Source of the DNA: Gamarada debralockiae
Lineage: Eukaryota > Ascomycota > Leotiomycetes > Helotiales > Hyphodiscaceae
Assembly (NCBI GenBank): GCA_002803225.1
Contig: NXFV01001498.1
Location: 1-18,032, forward strand
Length of the DNA: 18,032 nucleotides
Direction of reading: 5' to 3'
The notes beneath the pieces were generated by a model. It ran no database searches and was not told the origin of the DNA. It worked only from the letters and a program-made list of their open reading frames with translations. How positions within the stretch are numbered: position 1 is the stretch's first letter; each line of letters begins with the position of its first letter. Shown here piece after piece: positions 10,588 through 18,032 of this stretch. Made by a program: the position numbers and the translations under genes.

Positions 10588-11046
10588 ACATATGTCTCTG
10601 TTGTCTCAAAAAGCATTTTTTAAGTAAGTAAGATGAAAGATAATGTGGTAATCTAAATTCCGACAGATTTCAAAGCTAATGGATAAAACCGAAGCTAGAA
10701 TGCATCGCTCGGACTTGCTTTATTGGTAATCACCAGTACGTCTCACCGCTTGGAAGCCAGGGTGGACAGAAGATTAGGTTCGGCAATGTCTGTATGTTTA
10801 TCATAGATAGCATGATACTTTTACGGCGCATTATCAAGACTCTCTTGGCATTTGTCAAAAGGGAGCGGCTGTCGGGCCGAGCTCTCACACTGTGTCGAAG
10901 TGGGGTGGCCTGATTACAAAGAATAAGGAGGGGTGGCTTCTCGACACATATTAATCAACGATAAGTACCACAATACTTCTCTAGAACCTCGATTTTCTCT
11001 TCGTCTTTAACCAATTCGATCACCAATCATCATAACTCAAGCCACC
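10588..11046 (+). promoter_or_regulatory. Intergenic region and promoter of the enoyl-reductase-like gene
   Basis: The first part should hold the 3' UTR of the upstream gene. Nearer the next start are a palindromic TCGGGCCGA (10872-10880), which would suit a Zn2Cys6 regulator, a GTGGGG that fits the CreA consensus near 10900, an ATATTAAT TATA-like word near 10947, a CCAAT near 11009, and a pyrimidine-rich leader. The start codon has a near-ideal context, GCCACCATG. These are motif matches only. Confidence 0.4.
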
Positions 11047-12120
11047 ATGTCCATCCCCAAAGAAATGAAAGCCATTACTTTCACGGGCAAGGACAATGCC
11101 TCCGTGAAAACGATACCCCTCCCAGAGCTCCGTCCCACGTACCTACTCGTTAAGATAGACTGTGTTGCGCTCAATCCGACAGACTGGAAGCACGTCGCCG
11201 GCGGCATTGGCGCTGAACCTTTCTCGATCGTGGGCTGTGACTACGCAGGAACAGTAGTGTCGATTGGCTCTGACGTCACCAAACCCTTCATGGTTGGCCA
11301 AAAAGTCTATGGATGCGCGCATGGCTCCAACCACAGTCAGCCATACGATGGAGTATTTGCTGAATATGCGATGGTGAAAGGGGACGTCGCCATGCACGTA
11401 CCGGAGAACACTAGTGCGACTTTTGCAATGGAGGATCTGTGCACGGTCCCTCTGGGCAGCATTACCGTTGGACAAGGCCTCTTCCAACCTAACAAAGGTC
11501 TCGAATTGAATTTGCCAGAGCAAGGGAAGGGAAATGGCGAATGGCTATTGATTTATGGCGGGAGCACAGCAACGGGCAGTCTCGGCATCCAATTCGCGAA
11601 ATTAGCGGGTTACAAAGTCATCACGACTTGCTCCCCGAGGAACAACGAGCTTGTCAAGTCTCGTGGTGCGGACGAGGTCTTTGACTACAATGATCCACAG
11701 TGCGGAGCCAAGATCCGGGAGCTCACTGGAAATAAGCTCAAGTATGCTTGGGATACGATTAGTCTTGAGGCGTCGTCAAAACTCTGTAATGAGGCTTTGA
11801 GTAGTGATAGTGCTGGCTGTCGTTACGGAGCGATTCTACCTAACGAATTCCCACGAGAAGGTGTGAAGAGAACTGGAACGCTAATGTATACGATGTTTGG
11901 CGAGGAATTTTACAAGTGGGGCAATAAATTCTCCGCATCGAAGGATGATTATGAGTTTGGGAAGATGTGGATGGGCCTCACTGAGAAGTTGGTTGCGGAA
12001 GGGAAGCTGAAGCCACATCCGAAGAGGCTGGGAACTGGCGGATTGGAGGGGGCCTTGAACGGAATGCAGGAGATGAAGGCAGGGAAAGTGAGTGGCGAAA
12101 AGTTGGTTTACCGTGTTTAG
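11047..12120 (+). CDS. Medium-chain reductase, trans-enoyl reductase / TOXD-like
   Basis: Intronless gene for 357 residues, normal for this family. The N-terminal catalytic fold has the family signatures ALNPTDWKH (41-49) and GCDYAGTVVSIGSDV (63-77). The NADPH-binding Rossmann domain has YGGSTATGSLGIQFAKLAG (170-188), followed by VITTCSPRN and the nucleotide-discriminating region GADEVFDYND (207-216). The structural and catalytic zinc ligands of alcohol dehydrogenases are absent, as in quinone and enoyl reductases of the MDR superfamily. Members act in the cytosol, either as stand-alone NADPH-dependent enone reductases or in trans with polyketide synthases that lack their own enoyl reductase. 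No synthase lies nearby, so a free-standing reductase is as likely as a pathway enzyme. Start supported by the GCCACCATG context; substrate not predictable. Confidence 0.9.
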   Translation: MSIPKEMKAITFTGKDNASVKTIPLPELRPTYLLVKIDCVALNPTDWKHVAGGIGAEPFSIVGCDYAGTVVSIGSDVTKPFMVGQKVYGCAHGSNHSQPYDGVFAEYAMVKGDVAMHVPENTSATFAMEDLCTVPLGSITVGQGLFQPNKGLELNLPEQGKGNGEWLLIYGGSTATGSLGIQFAKLAGYKVITTCSPRNNELVKSRGADEVFDYNDPQCGAKIRELTGNKLKYAWDTISLEASSKLCNEALSSDSAGCRYGAILPNEFPREGVKRTGTLMYTMFGEEFYKWGNKFSASKDDYEFGKMWMGLTEKLVAEGKLKPHPKRLGTGGLEGALNGMQEMKAGKVSGEKLVYRV

Positions 12121-13261
12121 GAGGGAGGCGGCTCGTCAAGGGAGACAACGTAGCGCCCTTCAGACCTAGTTACCAACAAATTCAACTCAACTCTGACAAT
12201 ACCAATTAATTCCTCGCTGCCTTCGATGCCTTGAATCCCTCTAGTAAAAGGCAATGAACCGATCGCAAAGCTTCCATGGTGATCCGTGGTCACTAAACGG
12301 AACCCCAAGCTTCCCACCGCATGCATTCGGTTGGATCTCAGTGTGTGGCCACGAAGTGGTTCCAAAACATCACGTGATACTAACCGATATGATCTGTGCA
12401 GCTCCGGTGTGGTCAAATATCTAGATCACTGGCTGACCGCTTTGAGACAATCTATAAATTAGGGGAGAAAAACTCCCAGGTATAAATTACCCTTGAGTAA
12501 GGCGGAAGTCCTCATCAAGTTAACGTCCCGGTTAGCAGGCTTTCCTCGGTCCCGACGTTGCGTCTAAGCTCCGTGTGATCGCTCCTAGGACTTCGTCAGA
12601 ATCCTCGACGTCTTTTTAAAAAGAGCAATCACTCCAGGGAGTGGCATGAGACTGCTTCTTTTATCAAAGACGGAAGTTCGGTCGTGGTGGTGTGGCGCAT
12701 AGCCAAGGCGGCTGTGGTGGGGATCAAACAGCCCCGCAATCAGTCCCACCGCAGAAAATAGAAGCCGCGCGTGTTGCTCTGCTCTGCATTCCATCTCAAC
12801 TTCTTTATCCAAAGATATTTACGGTAGTGTCAATTAAGCAGACCTTGGGAAGTCAACATGATTTGGAGCATTTGGAGCATACCTTCTGTCAAGTTTGGCA
12901 TTCTTCCGCTTTTGCGTTGAATCTACCTACCCCTGAAGGTCGCTATATTTAGCGAACAGCCCTGTAGGGCTGTATTGATCAGCCACGAACGTGCTCTATG
13001 ATACCGCGAGTACCCTACGTAAGCTGTTGCTCTTGCATACGCAGAGCCCTAATAATTAAGAGATCTTCCACGTAAAATTAAAATCATGATTAGCTGTTCT
13101 CATGTCGACGTTGCGATTATGCGGTAACCCTGGCATCTAATCTTTTATCTTAAGATCGTGTGCTCTTGAAGTCAAAAATCTCTTCCTGCTTTCAAACTCT
13201 TGCGATTATTGCTCTTTCTTGAGATCTCTCACTACCGAGCCCTTGAAATAAATCCGCAGAC
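12121..13261. other. 1.1-kb intergenic region before the sulfotransferase-like gene
   Basis: No credible gene. A 99-codon reverse-strand frame (12117-12416) starts with TTG, resembles nothing I know and overlaps the end of the upstream gene. Structured spots include a GGGAG-AAAAA-CTCCC hairpin at 12463-12477 flanked by two TATAAATTA copies (12453-12461 and 12481-12489), and adjacent hairpins at 12941-12973. The last 100 bases are pyrimidine-rich and probably form the promoter and leader of the next gene. Confidence 0.5.
12941..12973. repeat. Two adjacent perfect hairpins
   Basis: CGCTA-TATT-TAGCG (12941-12954) is followed one base later by ACAGCCCT-GT-AGGGCTGT (12956-12973), an almost uninterrupted 18-bp palindrome. 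A dimeric regulator site, a small element end or a structured RNA end are all possible; nothing decides between them. Confidence 0.5.
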
Positions 13262-15108
13262 ATGAAATCGTCGCTGCTCCTCCTGCCCTCCCTTCTTCGA
13301 ATCGCCCTCACAGCCGAAACCTTCCCCTATTTCAACTCCGCCGCATTCGACGACGGCACACTTGGCCCATATCCCAACAGATCATATATCACCGCCCCGG
13401 AAGCCATATCTCCTCGGCTCAACATTCTACAATCGAATTCGCGTTGTGACGATGGTCTTTACACCATGATCAGCCTCCGTGGCGACAAAGTCGAGCTGAA
13501 AGGCCAGAGTCCAATGATTTTCGACGGCAAGGGGAATCTGATCTGGATGAATGCGACGTATGGGGAAACCTTCGGCCTTGGGGTGCAGAAGTATAAGGAC
13601 CAGGATTATTTGACGTTTTGGCAGGGTGATGATTCGGTTGGTGGGCATGGGGAGGGGTATTATTTCATGGTGAGAGGAGACGTCCAGCTCCGAGTCGATG
13701 CGCAAAGCTACCTGGAGAGACACTTATTGAGGTCTAATTATCTGACAAACTCTAGCTTGACTCCTCATACCGAGAAGCATACCGGCTCTCCGCAGGAAGC
13801 GGGCTTCCAGGCGACCTCCATGAATTCCGCATCACGGAAGAGGGAACAGCCTTGCTAACGGTATACCCCTTGAAAGAGTACGAGCTCTCACGACGACCTG
13901 GCCGCATGGGTATCAGCCGAAAAGGTTACATGTGGGATTCTGTATTCCAGGAAGTCGATATGGAAACCAACGAAGTGATCTTCGAGTGGCATGCATCAGA
14001 CCACTACTCCGTCAGTGAATCCGACTTCCCAGCCGGCAATGCTGGACGTAGCAAGAACAACGGCTATGATTTCTTCCACATCAACAGCATCGACAAAGAT
14101 TCGCTGGGAAACTATTTGGTCTCGAGTAGGTATATGCAAGGCGTCTCATATATTGACGGCAAGACGGGAGAGGTTCTCTGGGTTCTAGGTGGAAGGCGAA
14201 ACTCCTTCACCGACAAGTCTGGTGGCGCAGCGACGAAGTTCGGCTGGCAGCACGACGCACGGTGGAATGCTGACCATACCGGTATCCACCTCTTCGATAA
14301 CGGCGCTCGGTACGGACTCAAACCATCTGTCGAGGCATCACGGGGCGTTGAAATCCTCCTGGACACTGTCAGCATGACAGCGGAAGTCAAAGCCCAGTAC
14401 ATGAACCCGCACAAAATCATCTCAGGCTCGCAGGGATCAATGCAAGTTCTACCTTCAGGAAATGTGCTCCTCGGATTTGGGTACAATGCTGCGTGGACTG
14501 AATTCTCACCTGAAGGAGAACCATTATGTGATGTGCACGTTGGCTCAAAGAAGACGTTTAATACTGGCGCCGTGCAGACGTACAAGGTGAACAAAGCTCC
14601 TTGGATTGGAAAACCCAATACGGCGCCAGAGATCGCGGTGGTTGACGGGGAAGTGTTTGTGAGTTGGAATGGTGCCACCGAGGTGAAGAAGTGGCGCATC
14701 GAGGGAAGTAGAGGGACGGGGATGGATCTGGACGCTGCAGCAGAGGTGGGTAAGGCGGGGTTCGAGACGAGTGCGAGTATATATTGTGAGAAGTGGCTAT
14801 TCGTTAGGGCCGTGGCGCTTGATGCCTCTGGTGAGGAGTTGGGTGCCTCTGAAATTGTTCCAACGAATTGCGCGGTAAGTTAATGACCTTTGATAGTAAA
14901 ATTCCTTCACTAACGTTCGTTTATTTAGGCCGGTGAAGAAAATGATATTCACGAAGGATGGTTTGAGGCTGGTGACGAGCAAACGGAGAAATGGTTGCAG
15001 TTTTTGGGGATTATTAGTGTGGGCGTAGGAATATGGGAGTTGTGGAGAGGAAGGTGCCTGAGGAGAAGTTATTATAACGTGCTTCAAAGAGCTCGGATTG
15101 GCATTTGA
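13262..15108 (+). CDS. Arylsulfotransferase (ASST)-family secreted protein
   Basis: Three exons, 13262-13669, 13756-14874 and 14929-15108, give 568 residues. Intron 1 has GTGAGA, TCTGAC and CTCTAG signals. Intron 2 has GTAAGT, CACTAAC and TTTAG. Both are in phase 0 and restore an unbroken family-like protein. A signal peptide is visible (KSSLLLLPSLLRIALTA, cleavage near residue 18), then the repeated-blade body of the fungal ASST family: SPMIFDGKGNLIWMN, GDLHEFRITEEG (155-166), GYMWDSVFQEVDMETNEVIF, YDFFHINSIDKDSLGNYLV (from about 240), WQHDARW (300-306) and HLFDNGA (314-320). The third exon adds an acidic linker and one probable membrane helix (about 530-548) followed by a basic tail, so the protein is likely exported and anchored. 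Bacterial relatives move sulfate between phenols; activity of the fungal branch is generally unproven. Length and motifs look complete. Confidence 0.9.
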
Positions 15109-15462
15109 AAGATGTACAAGAGCTGAAATGAGCGTTGTTGGCCGAACCTCCGGGCATCTTTGTTTGAATAATTCGAGTTGATAGAACAGCTGCAGGGATG
15201 GATGTCCACCTTGAGTAACGTGGGCTGAAGGGCTAGCCGCGAAGATAAAAGCCGACAACTGAGTATAGAAGAGGTTTGTTGTTCTAGACACTGAATCGAG
15301 TGTGTCAGGAATATTGCCTGAAATAATCGGAATCTTTAGCACCAATCTGACCTGACACCTGAAGGCCCTGTAGGCTCGGCCGTAAGGTACATACGTACAA
15401 TCTGTATAGTGCTCTATAAATACCGGCTCTACAGGTAAGTGGAGTTAGAAAGGAGAGGAATA
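15109..15462. other. Intergenic region before the MITE
   Basis: No gene is supported; the reverse frame covering part of it is the complement of the preceding coding sequence. A good TATA box, TATAAATA, lies at 15415-15422, some 40 bp before the MITE, but no coding sequence follows the element closely. It may be a stranded promoter or chance. Confidence 0.4.
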
Positions 15463-15657
15463 CAGTAAAACCTGGTTATAACGAACACGAAAAATCTGTA
15501 TGGGCGATGGCCCAAAAATTCGTTATATCCAGAGATCGTTATATAGAATCCCTGTCTTCATACAAATTATCCCTGTAAAGGTTTTCGTCTCGTACGTTAT
15601 ATCGAGGGATTTGTTAGCGTTCGTTATATCCAGATTCGTTATAGGCAGGTTTTACTG
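15463..15657. mobile_element. 195-bp MITE with pogo/Fot1-like terminal inverted repeats
   Basis: The ends begin CAGTAAAACCTGGTTATAAC and, read from the other side, CAGTAAAACCTGCCTATAAC. The inverted repeats extend to 23 bp with two mismatches. A TA dinucleotide flanks both sides (15461-15462 and 15658-15659), the target duplication of Tc1/mariner-pogo elements. CGTTATA occurs six times, on the minus strand at 15477 and on the plus strand at 15521, 15537, 15595, 15622 and 15637, giving a dense set of subterminal motifs. There is no coding capacity, so it would need a transposase supplied elsewhere. The CAGTAAAACCT...TATAACGAA end type is known from pogo-related elements. Confidence 0.92.
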
Positions 15658-16171
15658 TAACCAATTCAAGCACTCTTTCAGACCAGTTTTACTAGCGTAC
15701 ACGTGACCTGCATCTAGCCAAATTCGACAAGAGTGGCGCCTCCGCTGATCACGTGAGACATTGCACCTCAAGTTGAACGCCATCCAAAAAAGATGAATGG
15801 TGAACTGCGGACGAATTTCTAGATTTCTAGATTCTTTAACAATCAAAGTGCAATTTCAAATACCAATACCTCGACCTATTTCCCGTAAGTCTAGAGAGCC
15901 AGGCTGTATTTTGAAAAGGACAGCCCACTAAGTGACTGTTATTTCTTCACTTCGTAATCTCTACCTCAATCCCCCTTTCACGACCCGGAACTTTCGTCTG
16001 TTGAGCATCTGCCCGAGCAGAACCGCCACAGCGACTTGACTCTGCTCCAGTATGACATTATCTTATCCATGCCTTCCTTGCTGTGGTCGTACGAAAATGC
16101 TGAACCGTTCGAAATGTCGAATCGTTGCGTAGCCATTGTAACGTGATCAAGTGCCATTCCCCCGCCCTAAT

Positions 16172-16270
16172 ATGTCGTCGAGAATATCTGCGGCTGCTAG
16201 ATACACGCTGGGCATGCACTATTCCCGACTTAGTGCACCTGGGGTTCAAAGATCCCTTGCTGCACTTTGA
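16172..16270 (+). CDS. Possible 32-residue peptide with presequence-like composition
   Basis: ATG to TGA frame beginning MSSRISAAARYTLGMHYSRL. It contains four Arg and no Asp or Glu, and is rich in Ser and Ala, which resembles a mitochondrial targeting sequence. No downstream exon that continues it was found and there is no transcript support. It could be a lost 5' exon, an upstream frame in the leader of the aldo/keto reductase, or chance. Confidence 0.15.
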   Translation: MSSRISAAARYTLGMHYSRLSAPGVQRSLAAL

Positions 16271-16276
16271 CGAGAA

Positions 16277-16369
16277 AGGTTAGACCTTCGTCCAAGTTAG
16301 GACATTCCTCTTCCCAACCTGTCATATCTCAATTATACAAGAGAGGTTAGAGCTTCGTCCCGGTTAGGA
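16277..16369 (+). repeat. Two 26-bp direct repeats in the reductase promoter
   Basis: AGGTTAGACCTTCGTCC plus AAGTTAGGA (16277-16302) recurs as AGGTTAGAGCTTCGTCC plus CGGTTAGGA (16344-16369). The copies match at 23 of 26 positions and are 67 bp apart. Within each copy GGTTAG and GTTAGG flank a CTTCGTCC core. Located about 235-325 bp before the start codon, they look like paired regulator sites, though a small duplication is equally possible. Confidence 0.6.
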
Positions 16370-16602
16370 AAATTCATTTCACTTGACCTTCGTGTTTTAT
16401 TTTTCTGTTCAATCCTGCGGCTCGGAATTAGGAGTTCAGCTTGGCCAAGAAGTTTACGGGCAGTCTCTAGTTGCTCCCAATCACCAGTATCAATATATTA
16501 TATACAGCGCTCTCCTTCCTCGTTCCTCGTTCTTCAAAGTCACTTATTGTGCAACATACTTCAACCTACCCATAAGCATTCTCCTCACCTCAACTCGAGA
16601 CA

Positions 16603-18011
16603 ATGGCAACTCAATCCAAACCCGTGAAAGCCAGGTTGCTCCCCGGCCCTCCACATCCGCAATCCGCCCTGGCTCGACACCGCCAACTCGCCCCTAGTGC
16701 CAACGTGCGTGTCTCTCCGCTCTGTCTGGGCGCCATGGGATTCGGCGAAGCCCAGAAAGGGCACATGGGCGAATGCAGTAAAGAGACTGCCTTCGAAGTA
16801 TGTAAAATTCTCAATTATTTGTTCCCAACTCCGTATCAGTCCATCAGCTGTGCTCCCGAATTCTACTCTGAAACAGACAGCTTCCGAGTCGAAAGTTGTC
16901 TTGCAACTCCCGAAACGACTTTCGGCTCCGTCCAGCCTCCCTGGTTAAAGATGTGCTGACTGTGAGATTTTGCAGATCCTCGACGCTTTTGTCGCCGCTG
17001 GTGGGAATTTCATCGACACGGTCAATGCGTATCAAAATGAAGAGTCTGAAAAATGGCTAGGTGAATGGATGTCTTCACGCAAGAATAGGGAGAGTATGGT
17101 GGTGGCTACTAAGTATGGCAGTAGCTATAAAATCTATGATAGAGAGAAATATGGATGTCAGAGCAACTGGGGAGGCGGCGGGACGAAGAATATGAAGAAA
17201 AGCCTTGAGGAGAGTTTCAAGGAACTCCGCACGGAATATGTAGATATATTTTATCTGTATTGGTGGGATTACGCGACCAGTATCCCGGAATTGATGCAAT
17301 CTCTCAACGACCTCGTCGTTTTTGGGAAGGTGCATTATCTTGGGATCTCAGACACGCCTGCTTGGGTGGTGAGTAAGGTGAGTTTCCGTCCCCCACTTCC
17401 TATAGTATCCCAGCAGTCATACAAAACTGACACAACGACTCTAGGCAAATCAGTACGCATGTGATCACGGCCTCCGCCAATTCGTAGTCTACCAAGGCCT
17501 CTGGATCGCATCAATGCGCGATTTCGAGCGCGAGATAATCCCTATGTGCCGCGATGAAGGTATGGGAATATGTGCCTACGGCACCTTGGGCCAAGGGCGT
17601 TTCCAAAGCGCTGCCACCTTCGTCGAGCGCGAGAAGGCCAACCCTGGTCGAAAAGGCAAATCCCCCACAGCTCACGATAAAGCCGTCTCCGCCGTGCCCG
17701 AAGCTGTCGCTGAGCGCAAAAGAGTGTCCATCACAAATGTGGCGTAAGCTTATTATATGGCGAAGGTTCCTTATGTGTTTCCGATTGTTGGGGGGAGGAA
17801 GGTCGAGCATTTGAAGGGGAATATTGAGGCATAGAGTTTGCGTTTGAGCGAAGAGGACATTCGCGAGATTGAGAATGGTTACGTTTTTGATCCGGGGTTT
17901 CCGCATACGTTCCTCAGCGGGACACTGTTTCATGACGAGATGCCAAAGGGTGCCTATGAGCCGAGGGATATTTGGTTGACGAAATTCATGGGAAATTTTG
18001 ATTGGGTTGAA
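16603..18011 (+). pseudogene. AAD-type aldo/keto reductase (norsolorinic-acid-reductase-like), disrupted
   Basis: Exons 16603-16797, 16976-17377 and from 17445 onward, with introns GTATGT...GCTGAC...TGCAG and GTGAGT...ACTGAC...CTCTAG. The N-terminal part reads as a normal aryl-alcohol-dehydrogenase-like reductase: CLGAMGFGEAQ, NFIDTVNAYQNEESE (catalytic Asp79 and Tyr84), VVATKYG (Lys111), GISDTPAWVVSK, QFVVYQGLW and PMCRDEGMGICAYGTLGQGR. The expected catalytic His of the LHWWD motif is Tyr160 (YLYWWD, TAT at 17258-17260). A TAA at 17745-17747 ends the frame after 299 residues, but the same frame continues with VPYVFPIVGGRKVEHLKGN, a TAG at 17832-17834, then LSEEDI and FPHTFLSGTLF to the window end, about 388 codons in all, the usual family length. 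Both stops replace what I expect to be Leu codons. Either the gene is dead, the stops are sequence errors, or a 93-nt intron (17744-17836) removes them. Family certain; status uncertain. Confidence 0.85.
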
Positions 18012-18032
18012 GGGGGGGGGGGGGGGGGGGGG
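18012..18032. other. Terminal run of 21 G
   Basis: The window ends in 21 consecutive G directly after the codons for FDWVEG of the aldo/keto reductase. Family members continue for only a few more residues, so the gene is cut just short of its end. Such a run is more like a sequencing or assembly artefact at a contig end than biology. Confidence 0.8.

Larger units (their letters stand above)
15658..16602 (+). promoter_or_regulatory. Upstream region of the aldo/keto reductase
   Basis: Nearly 1 kb without a convincing gene. A TTTCTAGA direct repeat lies near 15818. A 32-codon ATG frame at 16172-16270 is noted separately. The last 200 bases are pyrimidine-rich, with TATATTATATAC near 16494, and probably carry the promoter and leader of the aldo/keto reductase. 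Confidence 0.4.

Noticed and set aside
12117..12416. 99-codon reverse frame downstream of the reductase
   Set aside because: Starts with TTG, has no known motif and overlaps the end of the upstream gene; a relic cannot be excluded but is not supported.
14112..15345. Long reverse-strand frames of 195 and 182 codons
   Set aside because: They are antisense shadows of the sulfotransferase-like exons, which carry the recognisable motifs and splice signals.
12524..16367. Identical 12-mer CGTCCCGGTTAG at 12524 and 16356
   Set aside because: In 18 kb several identical 12-mers are expected by chance, and the flanks do not match.
11047..18011. Secondary-metabolite gene cluster
   Set aside because: Two reductases and a sulfotransferase-like gene suggest accessory metabolism, but no synthase, oxygenase, transporter or cluster regulator is present and one reductase is broken.

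Overview
The window looks like nuclear DNA of a filamentous ascomycete (Pezizomycotina; Leotiomycetes would fit, but that is only an impression). The evidence is short 50-90 nt introns with GTRNGT-type donors and CTGAC/CTAAC branch points, gene families typical of such fungi, and a 3.7 kb AT-rich block with the dinucleotide signature of repeat-induced point mutation (RIP). All recognisable genes are on the + strand. No tRNA, rRNA or CRISPR array was seen.

Layout. 1-3760: AT-rich, RIP-like, gene-free DNA with a degenerate 78-bp tandem repeat and a (TTA)9 microsatellite near its right edge. About 3993-4860: a decayed PTH11-like seven-helix receptor gene with several frameshifts and stops. 5042-5168: a short element bounded by perfect 14-bp inverted repeats. 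5622-10587: an apparently intact gene of about 11 exons for a protein of about 1442 residues. Its C-terminal end is a CorA-like coiled coil plus two membrane helices; the large N-terminal part belongs to no domain I can name. 11047-12120: an intronless medium-chain reductase of the trans-enoyl-reductase/TOXD-like type. 13262-15108: a three-exon secreted or membrane-anchored arylsulfotransferase-family protein. 15463-15657: a 195-bp MITE with pogo/Fot1-like ends and a TA target duplication. 16603-18011: an AAD-type aldo/keto reductase gene with two in-frame stops and a replaced catalytic His, running to the end of the window, which finishes in 21 consecutive G.

The reductase, the sulfotransferase-like protein and the broken aldo/keto reductase are accessory-metabolism genes, but there is no synthase, transporter or cluster regulator, so a biosynthetic cluster is not supported. 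The overall picture is a subtelomere-like or repeat-edge accessory region: RIP-type DNA, a dead receptor, small non-autonomous elements and a decaying oxidoreductase around three intact-looking genes. The most unusual observations are the roughly tenfold strand asymmetry of CpA loss in the AT-rich block and the segment of the aldo/keto reductase whose two stop codons both lie inside a possible in-frame 93-nt GT-AG intron. Exon boundaries were worked out by hand from splice signals and reading phase; no alignment or transcript data were available.
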